Shown here: positions 17,501 to 27,825 of the stretch, in pieces | Position numbering within the stretch: position 1 is the first letter of the stretch | Layout: each line of letters starts with the position of its first letter | Assembly: GCF_030122845.1 (NCBI RefSeq) | Contig: NZ_CP126084.1 | Location: forward strand, 4,340,001-4,404,000 | Reading direction: 5' to 3' | Length of the DNA stretch: 64,000 nt | From: Paenibacillus woosongensis | GTDB taxonomy: Bacteria > Bacillota > Bacilli > Paenibacillales > Paenibacillaceae | Made by a program: the position numbers and the translations under genes | The notes under the pieces: model-generated | Told to the model about the DNA's origin: nothing | What the model saw: only the letters and a program-made list of their open reading frames with translations | The model's database searches: none

Positions 17501-18784
17501 ATGAACCTGACGCGAATTGCCATTTCGCTCATTATATTGACGATGACGTCGCTCGGCGTCCTGATGGTATGCTATCCCGCCGTTTCCTGGGAAGCCGGGG
17601 TGACAGGGCTAGCGATCTGGTGGGAGGTTTTATTTCCTTCCCTCTTTCCCTTCTTCGTCATCTCCGAACTGATGCTTGGGTTCGGGATCGTCCATTTTCT
17701 AGGAAAATTACTGGATCCCCTTATGAAGCCATTGTTTCGAATTCCGGGCAGCGGCGGTTTCGTGGCGGCCATGGGCTTTGCCTCCGGCTATCCGGTCAGC
17801 GCCAAGCTGGCGACCAAGCTTCGGGAGCAGCGCCTCATTAGCCGCGTGCAAGGGGAAAGGCTCGTGGCCTTCACCACTTCCTCGGACCCGATTTTTCTCA
17901 TCGGGGCCGTATCGGTCGGCTTCTTTGGCAGCTCCCAGCTGGCGGGCATTTTGGCGCTTGCCCATTACGGAAGCGCCCTCCTTCTGGGCATCCTGCTTAG
18001 GTTTTACGGTACCAGGGAGGAGGAGAGCCTGCTTCAGGGAAGCGCCATAGACATGATACCGGATCAAGGCTCCGCTCCGTCCGGCAGAATGTCCTCCTCC
18101 CCGGCAAAGTTCAGCCTGCGTTCCGCGCTTCAAGCGATGCACGAGGCCCGGTTAAATGACGGGCGCAGCCTGGGCGAGCTGCTGAAGCAGGCTGTCTCCT
18201 CCTCCCTGCAGCTGATGGCCGTGGTCGGCGGTCTCGTCGTTTTCTTCTCGGTCGTCCTGAAGCTGCTCACCGCTTCCGGCATCATGAGCCTGCTTTATGC
18301 AGGCATTCAATCCTTGCTAGTTACGGCCGGCCTGCCAGCTGATCTGGCCGAGCCCTTCGTGGGCGGAATGTTCGAGGTAACCCTCGGCGCCAAAGCAGCC
18401 GCGGCTCCGCCCGGCGTTCCGCTCATGTATAAAGCCGCAGCGGCGGCATTCATTTTATCCTGGGGAGGATTGTCCGTCCACGCTCAGGTGGCCAGCATTC
18501 TGAACGGAGCGGATTTGCGTTATCTCCCCTTTTTGGCCGCTCGCCTGATCCACGGCATCCTGGCGGCATCCTTATTGCTGCTCCTCTGGACTCCAATGAT
18601 GGGCACCGGCTCGGCAGCCATGCTGCCGGTCTCGCCGGAAGAAGAAATATCGGTGGGATGGAGCAGCGTTCCTGACGCGTTTGTCATTTTTCTGAAATGG
18701 ATAGCGGTTCTTCTTATTTTATCTCTGCTCGCCCGAATCATTCATTGGATACTTGCCCGAACCGAAGGGAGAACAAGGAAATGA
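17501..18784 (+). CDS. ylbJ: Sporulation integral membrane protein YlbJ
   Basis: 427 residues with about eight to ten membrane segments of the nucleoside-recognition (GATE) superfamily. The conserved blocks FPSLFPFFVISELM, GSGGFVAAMGFASGYPVSAKLA and LSWGGLSVHAQVASIL fit YlbJ, a sigma-E-dependent protein needed for normal spore cortex. ATG at 17501 has GGAGG eight bases upstream; the frame extends to 17477 without a site. Long hydrophobic runs and GC-rich composition are typical of the local genome. Confidence 0.88.
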   Translation: MNLTRIAISLIILTMTSLGVLMVCYPAVSWEAGVTGLAIWWEVLFPSLFPFFVISELMLGFGIVHFLGKLLDPLMKPLFRIPGSGGFVAAMGFASGYPVSAKLATKLREQRLISRVQGERLVAFTTSSDPIFLIGAVSVGFFGSSQLAGILALAHYGSALLLGILLRFYGTREEESLLQGSAIDMIPDQGSAPSGRMSSSPAKFSLRSALQAMHEARLNDGRSLGELLKQAVSSSLQLMAVVGGLVVFFSVVLKLLTASGIMSLLYAGIQSLLVTAGLPADLAEPFVGGMFEVTLGAKAAAAPPGVPLMYKAAAAAFILSWGGLSVHAQVASILNGADLRYLPFLAARLIHGILAASLLLLLWTPMMGTGSAAMLPVSPEEEISVGWSSVPDAFVIFLKWIAVLLILSLLARIIHWILARTEGRTRK

Positions 18785-18908
18785 ACGTTGTGTTCTGCTC
18801 CAGAATTGATTATGATCTTTACGAACGGTAGTTTTTTTCTTGCGATACCAGGAAGCACTTGCTTCGAAGTTATTCTTTCTGATATCTATTACAAAGGAGC
18901 CTGTCATC

Positions 18909-19712
18909 TTGAGATATTACGTTCTTGACCGTGGCGATCAATTGTCGGTTGAATTGAGCGAAAAATTCCACCAATTGGCCGCAAAACAAGGTCTTCAGTT
19001 GGATGCAGAGTCACCGGACATCGTTGTTTCCATTGGAGGAGACGGGACGATGCTCCACGCTTTCCATACGTTCATTGACCGTATACCGTCGATCTCGTTT
19101 GTGGGGGTACATACCGGGCACCTCGGTTTTTTCGCTGATTGGCAAGCCAATGAAATTCCGGAGCTCGTCGATATGATTACCCGGCACAAAGATGAATCCC
19201 TGCTCAAGCCCCGGATTGTGCATTATCCGCTTATTGAGCTGGAGATTCAGAAGAAATCAGGGACCTCCTCGTATATTTGCCTGAACGAATTCACCTTGAA
19301 GGGCGTGGACGGCACGATTGTCGCCCAGGTTGATATCAATGATCAAATGTTCGAAATGTTCCGGGGAGACGGGTTTTGCATCTCTACGCCTTCCGGCAGC
19401 ACGGCTTATAATAAGAGCCTGGGCGGAGCCATCATCCATCCCTCGATCAAAGCCCTGCAAATTTCCGAAATCGCCTCGATCAACAACCGGGTTTTCCGGA
19501 CGATCGGGTCTTCCCTGGTGCTGCCGAAGCATCATCATTGCGATATTTATTCGCGGAAGGAACAGAATTTGCTGCTTACTCTGGATCATATTAATTACCC
19601 GATCAGCGACCTTATCTCCGTTCGCTGCCAAGTCGCGAAGCAGAGCGTCAGCTTCGTACGCTATCGTCCTTTTCCTTTCTGGAACCGCGTCCGCAACGCC
19701 TTCCTCGGATAA
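18909..19712 (+). CDS. nadK: NAD kinase
   Basis: 267 residues. Phosphorylates NAD to NADP in the cytoplasm. Diagnostic motifs are GGDGT (VVSIGGDGTMLHAF) and the NE/D region with TPSGSTAYNKSLGG. Size matches the short Bacillus NAD kinases. The start is TTG at 18909 preceded by AAAGGAG; the longer frame from 18840 has no site. Monocistronic, followed by a strong terminator. Confidence 0.93.
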   Translation: MRYYVLDRGDQLSVELSEKFHQLAAKQGLQLDAESPDIVVSIGGDGTMLHAFHTFIDRIPSISFVGVHTGHLGFFADWQANEIPELVDMITRHKDESLLKPRIVHYPLIELEIQKKSGTSSYICLNEFTLKGVDGTIVAQVDINDQMFEMFRGDGFCISTPSGSTAYNKSLGGAIIHPSIKALQISEIASINNRVFRTIGSSLVLPKHHHCDIYSRKEQNLLLTLDHINYPISDLISVRCQVAKQSVSFVRYRPFPFWNRVRNAFLG

Positions 19713-19743
19713 GATACTACTCATAGGCGCCTTGCCACCAGTA

Positions 19744-19775
19744 AACGGATGTTGCAGAAACATCCGTTTTCCTAT
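19744..19775 (+). terminator. Terminator of nadK
   Basis: Stem AAACGGATGTT / AACATCCGTTTT with a short loop, followed by TTTTCC. Confidence 0.85.
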
Positions 19776-19843
19776 ATAAATTTCTTTTTTTTACCTGTAT
19801 GATAGAGTTATATTTCAGTTAATACATAGCAAAGGACGTTTTT

Positions 19844-21301
19844 ATGATTATGTTGAAATCATGGTACAAGTCAGCTGTAATCACCCTCCTTCTTCTTGCG
19901 CTTTGCCTGCCTAAGGCGGTATATGCAGACGGCAGCGCAATTGAGGCGGCGGAGGCCAGTGACCTCGAGGTGTTGCAAGAGGTTCTGCAATTATTGAATG
20001 ACAACAACCTTGAGGGGATTCAAAGGGAAGAATTCATTGAAAACGCCATACGGGGCATGGTTTACACTTTAGATGACCCTTATTCGGATTATTACACGGA
20101 GGAAGAGCTCCAGGAGTTTGAGAATGATCTTAATCAGGAATACGTCGGCATCGGGGTACTGCTCCGGTATGTCCAAGGCAAGCTCTACGTCACTGAGGTG
20201 CTCGACGGCTCTCCGGCGAAAGCGGCAGGTGTGCGCAAAGGGGATGTCATTACCAGCGTAGACGGCTATCCCGTGACCAGTGTGGATGATATTTACCTCA
20301 TTCAAGGCGAAGAGAATACGAAGGCTAGCATCACGATTAACCGGGGCGGCAGCAAGCTCTCCTTTCAGATTGCAAGATCCCACTTCGCTCTTCCGGCCGT
20401 TTCCAGCCGCATGATATCGGCGGGAGATATCGGGTACATCGCCATATCTTCGTTCTCTGACCAAGCGGATGAAGAGTTCGCTGTTCATTTGAGCAAGCTG
20501 CGCAAGTTAGGCATGAAATCTCTTGTTCTGGACCTCCGGGATAATTTGGGGGGATACGTGGAATCGGCGCAAAACATCGCCAAGCATTTTATTAAAGACG
20601 GCGTGCTTATGTATATCGAGAGCCAGAACGGCATCCTGGAAGCCATTAAAATTTCGGAAGGCAGTTCGCTTAACATGCCGGTCGTCATTTTGACCAACGA
20701 GTGGACGGCCAGCGCCTCGGAGATTTTGACCGCAGCGCTGCGGGATAATGGCATCGCCAAGGTCGTAGGGACCCAGACTTACGGCAAAGCGCGGATCCAG
20801 AACATTTACTCATTGTCAAACGGCGGCTCACTGAAGATGACAATTATGAAATACTTAACGCCAAAGCGCGAGGATTTCAACTATATCGGCCTTGAGCCGG
20901 ACGTAGAAGTGAATCTCAATCAGACCGCCCAACTCATTACAGCGATGCATCAAATCGGTCTTACAAACATGGAAATCAGCGGAAATCCCTGGGAGCTGAA
21001 CATTAACAACATATCCTTCAGCGGCTATCTTGACGTGATACAGGACGGCAGCAAAGTCTATGCATCCTCCCGTGTGCTCGCTGCGCTCGTTCAAGGCCAG
21101 GTATCCTGGACAGCAAATACCGGCGTGCTGACGATCACCGAGGGCTCGGGGAAAAAACAGCAATTCAAACGGGATGCGGGCAGCGTCAAAATTCTTAACG
21201 ACGAAACCTTTATCGAACTTGGCGTATTCAAGAAAAGTTATCCTAATGTCGATTGGAGCTACCAGCAGGGACTATTGAAGCTGAAGGTGAAAACGAAGTA
21301 A
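19844..21301 (+). CDS. S41-family C-terminal processing peptidase (CtpB-like)
   Basis: 485 residues. A signal peptide covers about residues 1-28 (cleavage near VYADG). A PDZ domain follows (about 95-175: GIGVLLRYVQGKLYVTEVL), then the S41 catalytic core with the nucleophile Ser in WTASASEIL and the Lys in TYGKARIQN. The C-terminal 100 residues resemble a copper amine oxidase N-domain-like beta module (stalk domain) seen in Paenibacillus exported proteins. CtpB of B. subtilis signals in sporulation; whether this one does is not shown. AAAGGACG precedes the ATG. Confidence 0.9.
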   Translation: MIMLKSWYKSAVITLLLLALCLPKAVYADGSAIEAAEASDLEVLQEVLQLLNDNNLEGIQREEFIENAIRGMVYTLDDPYSDYYTEEELQEFENDLNQEYVGIGVLLRYVQGKLYVTEVLDGSPAKAAGVRKGDVITSVDGYPVTSVDDIYLIQGEENTKASITINRGGSKLSFQIARSHFALPAVSSRMISAGDIGYIAISSFSDQADEEFAVHLSKLRKLGMKSLVLDLRDNLGGYVESAQNIAKHFIKDGVLMYIESQNGILEAIKISEGSSLNMPVVILTNEWTASASEILTAALRDNGIAKVVGTQTYGKARIQNIYSLSNGGSLKMTIMKYLTPKREDFNYIGLEPDVEVNLNQTAQLITAMHQIGLTNMEISGNPWELNINNISFSGYLDVIQDGSKVYASSRVLAALVQGQVSWTANTGVLTITEGSGKKQQFKRDAGSVKILNDETFIELGVFKKSYPNVDWSYQQGLLKLKVKTK

Positions 21302-21370
21302 CAGTCCCCGGCATATCATGCAATTCTACAGATGGATTAAGATGATCCCTGCTACGCTATATCGGCAGCA

Positions 21371-21408
21371 AAAAAAAGACGTCCTTTCGAATTTCGAAGG
21401 ACGTCTTT
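21371..21408. terminator. Bidirectional terminator between the S41 protease and yutD
   Basis: Long near-perfect stem AGACGTCCTTTCGAA / TTCGAAGGACGTCT with A8 on the left (T8 for the minus strand) and TTT on the right. Confidence 0.92.
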
Positions 21409-21455
21409 CATCGTTGGGTTGTAAATAATATGCAGCTGCTCTGCAAGAGCCTGTC

Positions 21456-21827
21456 CTACAGTTGCTCAGAGGCATTCTCTGGACTCGGGGAAGCGGATGC
21501 CTTGGAGCTGCCTTTCTGCTCTCTTGGCTCTTTGTGTTCCTTATTGTCCCTTGCGTCCTTTGTCTTCTGAAGTACAAAATAAGCGCAGCCGAAATTGCAG
21601 TACTCATTGATGTAATCCGTGATTCCCGAAAAAGCGGTATCCCGGTTCGCCTTGGGATGGTTATCGCGCAAAAAGCCTTTGAGCCTCAGCTTCTCGTAAC
21701 CCCAGTCCCCAAGGATGTAATCGTACCGATCCAGTACTTCGCTGTACCTCTGCTTGAAGGCTTCGGCATCCCAAGCATTCTTGTAATTCTGAATCAGTTC
21801 GTATGTTCTGCCACCGATTTGGATCAT
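21456..21827 (-). CDS. yutD: YutD family protein
   Basis: 123 residues. Blocks MIQIGGRTYELIQNYKNAW, LDRYDYILGDWGYEKLRLKGF and DYINEYCNFGCAYFVLQK are those of the YutD (DUF1027) family; the tail is hydrophilic and low in complexity. Function unknown. It lies 25 bases downstream of lipA on the same strand, the same neighbourhood as in B. subtilis. GGGGGA precedes the ATG. Confidence 0.88.
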   Translation of the reverse strand: MIQIGGRTYELIQNYKNAWDAEAFKQRYSEVLDRYDYILGDWGYEKLRLKGFLRDNHPKANRDTAFSGITDYINEYCNFGCAYFVLQKTKDARDNKEHKEPREQKGSSKASASPSPENASEQL

Positions 21828-21852
21828 TCGGTATCCCCCTCTTGCCTTGCCC

Positions 21853-22752
21853 TCAAATTTCTGCCGGAACGACTTCCTGACGGCTCTTCGCCGACTTCAC
21901 CTGCTCGTGGGCATGATAAGAGCTGCGTACAAGCGGGCCGGACTCCACATGACTGAAGCCGCGCTTCATGCCCTCTTCCTTCAGCTCGGCAAATTGTTCC
22001 GGCCGGTAGTATTTCTCCACATTTAAATGCTGCGGCGAAGGCTGCAAATACTGACCGATCGTCAAAATATCGCAGTCCACGGCCCGCAAATCGTCCATCG
22101 CCTGCAAAATCTCGGACCATTCCTCGCCTACCCCCAGCATAATGCTGGATTTCGTAGGTATATCCGGCTGCATCGACTTGGCACGCCGAAGCAGCTCCAG
22201 GGAACGGCGGTATTTAGCCTTAGCGCGTACACGATCCGAAAGACGTTCGACCGTCTCAATGTTGTGGTTCAAAATATCCGGCTTCGCGTCCATGACGATA
22301 CGCAGCGAATCCTCGTCGCCTAAGAAGTCGGGAATAAGCACCTCTACGCTGCAGAACGGCATGCGCTTCCGCACAGCGCGGACTGTCTCCGCAAAGATAG
22401 ATGCCCCTCCGTCCTTCAAGTCATCCCTTGCGACGCTGGTAACTACGCAGTGGCGCAGCCCCATCTTCTCTGCAGCCTCGGCAACGCGCTCGGGCTCCTG
22501 CAAATCCAGCTCCGTAGGCAACCCGGTATTGACTGCGCAGAAGCGGCAGGCTCTCGTGCAGATATCGCCAAGAATCATGAATGTAGCCGTACGGTTGGCC
22601 CAGCATTCATATATATTTGGACAACGCGCTTCTTCGCATACCGTGTGCAGCGTCTTGGAACGCATCATCTCTTTGATTTCCTGATAATTATCGCCGGTCG
22701 TCAGTTTGATTCGAATCCAATCCGGTTTCGGTTCTTTAGCTAGTTTGGACAA
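21853..22752 (-). CDS. lipA: Lipoyl synthase
   Basis: 299-residue radical-SAM enzyme that inserts two sulfur atoms into octanoyl side chains of lipoate-dependent enzymes. Both iron-sulfur sites are visible: the auxiliary cluster [12 protein letters not shown] and the radical-SAM motif CTRACRFC. The start is TTG at 22752, preceded by GGAAGG. Neighbour yutD and divergent lytH reproduce the Bacillus yut/yun region. Confidence 0.96.
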   Translation of the reverse strand: MSKLAKEPKPDWIRIKLTTGDNYQEIKEMMRSKTLHTVCEEARCPNIYECWANRTATFMILGDICTRACRFCAVNTGLPTELDLQEPERVAEAAEKMGLRHCVVTSVARDDLKDGGASIFAETVRAVRKRMPFCSVEVLIPDFLGDEDSLRIVMDAKPDILNHNIETVERLSDRVRAKAKYRRSLELLRRAKSMQPDIPTKSSIMLGVGEEWSEILQAMDDLRAVDCDILTIGQYLQPSPQHLNVEKYYRPEQFAELKEEGMKRGFSHVESGPLVRSSYHAHEQVKSAKSRQEVVPAEI

Positions 22753-22927
22753 GAATAGAGACCTTCCTTCTCTTGGAATAGGCTATAGCGCCATTATTAT
22801 ACCATGAATCCTATGGAAAAACCTCATTGACAAATGGAATAAAAAAACATCTTTTATCCCAACCTAAAAAAACGCTGTTTCCTCTATGGGGAATCGGCGA
22901 CGGATTTTTAAAGGAGGAGATCTCATC

Positions 22928-23989
22928 TTGAGGTCGAGTTTATTCTTCGTCAGCAGGATTATTCCTTGCCTCGTTGGGGTGACGGTACTGACGTCATTAT
23001 GGAACATTCCCGGTTTTGGCGCATCAGCGGCAGAAGCCCCCGGCAAGCCGGGCTCGTCTCTCCCCAAAAACGATTATGAGCTTAGACGGAGCTTGTACGA
23101 AGAAATTGGTTTGCTGACGCAGATTCCTTGGCACTGGCTGGCCGCGATCGATCAGTATGAGCGATCGATCACTCCGCGCAGCCAGCAGGCGGAGATGAAT
23201 CATAGAATGATCCGAATCCGCTTTAAGGAAGCCGTGTGGGCGGGTCCCTTAAACCCCAACCCCAATGATATCAATCCCGCAACGATCGCCCTGTTCGGCG
23301 GCATCGGCAAAGATGCTTCGTCAGACGCAAAAGCCGACCCCACAAATGATCGGGATGCTTTATATACGATGGCGGCTTATTTGCTTCACTTCGGTTATAG
23401 CGACGACGATATCCGCATCGCCCTCTGGCGCTATTACCAGAACGATTCGTCCGTCGAGCGGATTCGCCAGTTTGCTAAAATATACAAAAGCTTTAACCGC
23501 ATTGACCTTTCCGATAACGCTTTTCCGCTTCCCGTAACCAGCACCTATACATACCGGGACACGTGGGGAGACCGGCGCGGCTGGGGCGGACTGCGCACGC
23601 ACGAAGGGACGGATCTGTTCGCCTCTTATGGCGTGCCCGTTCGCAGCGTTTGCTACGGCATCGTCGAAACCAAAGGCTGGAATCCTTATGGGGGCTGGAG
23701 AATCGGAATTCGCGACTTGAACAATCGCTACCATTACTACGCACATTTACAAGGCTTCGATAAGAAAATCAATATCGGCGACACGGTCAGCCCTAGCCAG
23801 ATGCTTGGCTGGGTAGGCAGCAGCGGCTACGGCCCTCCGGGTACACAGGGAAGATTCCCGCCCCATCTTCACTATGGCATCTATAAAGATACAGGAACGA
23901 GGGAATGGGCGTTCAACCCCTTTCCCCTGCTCCAGCAATGGGAAAAATCTGAAAGAGTGAGGAATAAAAACAACAAGGGAGCCTCCTGA
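22928..23989 (+). CDS. lytH: M23-family cell-wall peptidase LytH
   Basis: 353 residues. An N-terminal hydrophobic signal/anchor (about residues 3-30), a long middle region (LTQIPWHWLAAIDQYERS) and a C-terminal LytM/M23 domain with zinc motifs HEGTD and PPHLHYG. In B. subtilis LytH (YunA) trims muropeptides of spore cortex and is made in the mother cell. Position next to lipA-yutD and yunB supports orthology. Start is TTG at 22928 with AAAGGAGGAG upstream; the 22886 ATG lacks a site. Confidence 0.87.
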   Translation: MRSSLFFVSRIIPCLVGVTVLTSLWNIPGFGASAAEAPGKPGSSLPKNDYELRRSLYEEIGLLTQIPWHWLAAIDQYERSITPRSQQAEMNHRMIRIRFKEAVWAGPLNPNPNDINPATIALFGGIGKDASSDAKADPTNDRDALYTMAAYLLHFGYSDDDIRIALWRYYQNDSSVERIRQFAKIYKSFNRIDLSDNAFPLPVTSTYTYRDTWGDRRGWGGLRTHEGTDLFASYGVPVRSVCYGIVETKGWNPYGGWRIGIRDLNNRYHYYAHLQGFDKKINIGDTVSPSQMLGWVGSSGYGPPGTQGRFPPHLHYGIYKDTGTREWAFNPFPLLQQWEKSERVRNKNNKGAS

Positions 23990-24008
23990 CGGGCTACCCT
24001 TATTTTCC
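23975..24008 (+). terminator. Terminator overlapping the lytH stop codon
   Basis: Stem AAGGG-AGCC / GGCTACCCTT with one bulged base, followed by ATTTTCC. Lies in the narrow gap to the convergent yunB. Confidence 0.65.
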
Positions 24009-24023
24009 TACATTTTATTTCTT

Positions 24024-24785
24024 TCACTCATGCCCGGGTTCCGTGCCTGAGCTTGCTCCTGGCTGCTCCGGGATCGAAGGCAATGCGATATTCGGCGCGT
24101 TCACGCCGTTCTCTCCGACAGGATTGCCTTTGCTATCGTAGTAATACATCGGGACATCTCCGACTACCAGCATATAGGATACCGGAATCTCCGTCTCCAC
24201 GGCCTGAGCTCCCATATCGAATGGAACGACGACCGCCAGCTCCGTCCGCACCCGCAGGAACACCTCCACGAGAATCATATTGATTCCCGCCTCCTGGCGG
24301 CGCGTGTTCAGATCGACCTTTACGTCGCCCTTCGGCTCGATGCGGATGGGGATGCTGGGGCCGAAGGAGGCCAGAATGGGACTGCCCAGCGCCTGTCCTA
24401 AAGGGATATGCTCCGATAGCCTAGACACATCGTCAATCGTAGCTCGAACCGTCTGAATCGTATCAGACGTAATCTGCATATGCGCGGAGTAATTCAGCAT
24501 GAAGCCGGTGATTTTGCCGGAGGAATCGGTCTTCCAATCGATCAGGTTATCGATTTGCTCCCGGTTGGCCACTTGGGCCGTAATCGCCTCATTGATCGAT
24601 TCAGTGGCAATTTGTTTCACCCGGATCTGAGCCAGGTGCTTGATGGGACCGATCATATTGCGCTCCACATATTGGCCAAACAGCACGAAGGCCGTAACCA
24701 AAAAGACGAAAACAATAAACCAGATATTTCTCCTGCTGAGCTTTCCTCTTCTTCTTCGGCTGTGCCATCCCCTTCTGATCCGCAT
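24024..24785 (-). CDS. yunB: Sporulation protein YunB
   Basis: 253 residues. An Arg-rich start (MRIRRGWHSRRRRGKLSRR) precedes one membrane segment (about 22-38); the outside domain contains the conserved INEAITAQ and PLGQALGSPILASFGPSIPIRI blocks of YunB. The protein is sigma-E-controlled in Bacillus and needed for full sporulation; its molecular role is unknown. Ends with a low-complexity Pro/Ser/Gly tail. GGGGGGA precedes the ATG. Confidence 0.87.
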   Translation of the reverse strand: MRIRRGWHSRRRRGKLSRRNIWFIVFVFLVTAFVLFGQYVERNMIGPIKHLAQIRVKQIATESINEAITAQVANREQIDNLIDWKTDSSGKITGFMLNYSAHMQITSDTIQTVRATIDDVSRLSEHIPLGQALGSPILASFGPSIPIRIEPKGDVKVDLNTRRQEAGINMILVEVFLRVRTELAVVVPFDMGAQAVETEIPVSYMLVVGDVPMYYYDSKGNPVGENGVNAPNIALPSIPEQPGASSGTEPGHE

Positions 24786-24885
24786 TCTCTATCCCCCCAG
24801 GCAGCGCTCAATTGCTTCACCACCCAGTTTATGCAGGACGATCGTGAAAAAGAAGGACTAACTCCCGGTTTGTACCTTCTCTCCA

Positions 24886-27131
24886 TTAACCCGAAATCTC
24901 CACAGGCTCCAGAAGCTCAAGCAGGCCCATCTCCAGGCATGTCCGAACGGAAAGCCGCTTGGTTCCAGCAGCAAACCGCATTTCGATCAGATCGGCAGGA
25001 CCGGATACCCTGATCACCTCTCCCGACCCAAATGCCCGGTGAAGAACCTGCATTCCAGGGGACAGTTCTTCTGCCGACCGGATTGTATTCGCGTTCATCG
25101 AGGGAGCTGCAGCAACAGCCCCGCTGGCTATTTGCCGCCCGGAGTCCAGGCTCACACGAAGCTGCGGAGGATGCAGAATCGTCCGAACCTCGGTAAGGAA
25201 CACAGATTCCGTCGCTTTCTCCCCTTCCCTTTGCTGATATGTCAGCAGTTCAAGCTGCGTCTTGGCTCTTGTCATGCCGACATAGAACAGCCGGGCCGCT
25301 TCCTCCATGAGCGCGCCGTTCCGGTCGCCTCCCTTCAAATCCTCTTTGGATGGAATAATGCCGTTAATCAGATCGATCATATATACATGCTTGAATTCCA
25401 GGCCTTTGGCGCTGTGGAAGGTCGAAAACGTGACGGCATGCTGACCTTTTCTAGATTTGGAGGACTTCAACAAGGCCTCCAAATGCTTGAGGCGCTGCGC
25501 GAATTCCTCCATCGTGTTCAAGGACTCCGCAATCTCCTCCAGCGAATTAAGGATGCCCAGCAAATATTCCTTCCGGAAGCCGAGACGCTCGCACATTTTA
25601 TCGAGAGCCTTGCGTAACCCAGCTTCGCCCGAATGACATCTATCGCCTCTAAAGGCGGCATGCCTTTCATCTGTTCAAAAATCCACTTGCACTGCGGCAG
25701 CTGCCTCTGCTGATAATCCCGCAATGGCACGTAATTCAACAAATTATCAAATACGGATTCATTGTTGTTTATTTCCTTTAATGCAGCCATCTGCTGCTTT
25801 GTAATATAGCCGTTGAATTTCGTATGAATGGCTTCCAGTATATCCGGCCTCCGGTCCGTATACGACATCCTCATGAAATTGAGAATATCCTGCACCACCC
25901 AATGCGAAAAAAAACGATTATCCGCATCACGCATGTAGAACGGAATCCCGGCGCGGTCAAACTGATTCATCAGATCAATGGAGGTAGCATTGTTCCGATA
26001 TAGTACCGCTACCTCGCCCAAATTGCCCAGCTTGCGAATTTCTTCGACTAAATACTTGGTTTGCTGCTTATAGTCGGGCAAGAGCTTGATAGAGATCGGC
26101 TGCCCCTCAGCGTTGTGTGTGAACATTTGCTTGTTATAACGGCTTTTGTTCCGTTGGATAAATTGATTGGCTGTCTCGACAATATTTTTTGAGGAACGAT
26201 AGTTCTGCTCCATATACAGAATCCGCGCCTCCGGATACATCTGCTGAAATTCCAGCAAATAGGACGGCTCCGCCCCTCGCCAGCTATAAATCGATTGGTC
26301 GTCATCCGCTACCACACATAAGTTCCGATGCACCGCTACCAGCTTTTCAACGATCGCATGCTGCACCAGCGACGTATCCTGACTTTCATCGGTGAGCATG
26401 TAATCGTAGCGCCGCTGATATTTGCGAAGCAGTCTTGCATCTTTGCCAAGAATATCATTAGCCATCGTCAGCATATCATCGAAATCGATGAGCAAGCCGC
26501 TTGGATGCTTTATCTTATATTTTTCGTATTCGCTGAGGATTTGCTCTGCATGGCGCACGCCGCAGGACACATCGCCCCGCTTGTTCTCCGGGATCATTTT
26601 ATTTTTAATATAGCTAATATATGTCGTTAACTCTTCCAGTTGGTCATCTGTAATGTTCTCTCCCGTGACTGCCCTGAATATATCGCGCAATATCAATTTC
26701 TTATGCAAGTAGGGAGCTGCCAGATCATCTGCCTCTCTCGGTTCTACATCATGATTCGCCCCATGCCCCTCGATCAATTGGAAGGATAATCCTTGAATTC
26801 GGAAGGACTCACGCACAATTTCGAAAGCCAGGCTGTGGATCGTGGAAAAATCAACGGGCGGCAGCTCCGGAAAAAATCGCTGATATCGCTCCTTCATATC
26901 CCCGGCCGACGCCCGGCTGAAGGTAATCGCCTTAATTCGCGAAGCCTGTGCTCCCTTCTCCTCGATCAGGTAAGCGATCCGCATCAGCAGCGTCGTGGTC
27001 TTTCCCGAGCCAGGCGAAGCAAGCAGCAGCAAGGGGCCCTCCGTATGCAGAACCGCCTGCTGCTGCACTTCATTGAGATGAACAGCAATTTGCTGTTTTT
27101 TGCGTATAAAAAAGGGATGTTCTTGCTGCAT
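24886..27131 (-). pseudogene. UvrD/Rep-type DNA helicase interrupted by one frameshift
   Basis: Starts at 27131 (MQQEHPFFIRKKQQ; AAAGGAACGATC upstream). Walker A ASPGSGKTT, the DEXX box LTDESQDTS, motif III SWRGAEPSYL and later motifs FHSAKGLEFKHVYMI and ARLFYVGMTRAKTQL are all present, but the last two lie in another frame. The first frame ends at 25518 after nonsense residues, while KALDKMCERLGFRKEYLL resumes in the next frame; the break is near 25609-25615, where one base seems missing. Restored, it would be about 748 residues, normal for the family. Either a real inactivating mutation or a sequencing error. Superfamily 1 helicases of this kind unwind DNA in repair. Confidence 0.85.
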
Positions 27132-27310
27132 GATCGTTCCTTTCAAAATCTCTTTATTTCTCGCAATATTACAACCAATTTTTAAACAGTAGATAAAGCT
27201 ATCCAAGCCCAATTTTGTTACCTCTGTCCCAGTTCTTATCATATTCAGAATGAGAAATCGACCTTATAGTCTATTCAGCATCTTTCTTGATCTACCTATT
27301 TTTATGAATA

Positions 27311-27326
27311 TTGTAATTATTTACAA
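27311..27326. promoter_or_regulatory. Palindromic operator-like site upstream of the AT-rich island
   Basis: Perfect inverted repeat TTGTAA-TTAT-TTACAA, about 70 bases upstream of the island's first start codon. Its size fits a dimeric regulator of MarR or GntR type, but no regulator gene is adjacent, and palindromes this short also occur by chance in AT-rich DNA. Confidence 0.35.
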
Positions 27327-27394
27327 ATGTGTAACACAAAATAAATATTATATGGTATGGTAGGAAACATAATACAAAAAAAGAGGTAAAAATT

Positions 27395-27753
27395 GTGAAT
27401 TTAGGCAAATTTTCTAATCTGCTTCCGCTGCAAGTTCTGTATCCTCTTATAGTTTTAAATTATCGAGAGGCTCCTTTTTAGCGTGGTCTGATGCTATTGT
27501 AGACTGGACAGCAAATTCAACTCAAATAACATCTAGCGATGCTCACCAAAAATCAGGATATATATTTCCTAATATTGTAAGGACAAATGGGATTACCAAG
27601 CAAAAGTCTTCCGCTGCCTCATATCATATCTACCTATCTGAAACGACAATTGGTGCGGGTGTCGTTACCCCATGGGGTGATGTTACTGTATATGAGACTG
27701 ACTTTTCCGACTACTTAAAAGTGTATAAAGACGGATCAGCAACAAACTATTAA
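27395..27753 (+). pseudogene. Remnant of a small secreted protein gene with damaged signal peptide
   Basis: AAGAGG precedes a GTG at 27395 that encodes MNLGKFSNLL... but stops at 27479. A second frame, closed by a stop at 27415 and without any start codon, reads SASAASSVSSYSFKLSRG and continues for about 96 further residues (AWSDAIVDWTANS ... TPWGDVTVYETDFSDYLKVYKD) to TAA at 27751. Charged start plus a typical Ala-x-Ala cleavage end, with the hydrophobic core missing, indicates a deletion/frameshift inside a signal peptide. The mature part is rich in Ser, Thr, Tyr and Trp and matches no family I know. It lies just before an ABC transporter, in an AT-rich island. Confidence 0.5.
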
Positions 27754-27770
27754 TAATAAATCTAATTGCA

Positions 27771-27812
27771 AAAACATCGGCCATTTTAAACGAAATGGTC
27801 GTTGTTTTGCGT
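27771..27812 (+). terminator. Imperfect hairpin between the secreted-protein remnant and the ABC transporter
   Basis: Arms AAAACATCGGCCATTT and AAATGGTCGTTGTTTT pair with three mismatches or wobbles around a six-base loop. A weak terminator here would allow partial read-through into the transporter, as is common after bacteriocin structural genes. Confidence 0.6.
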
Positions 27813-27825
27813 ACGGAGGAACTTA

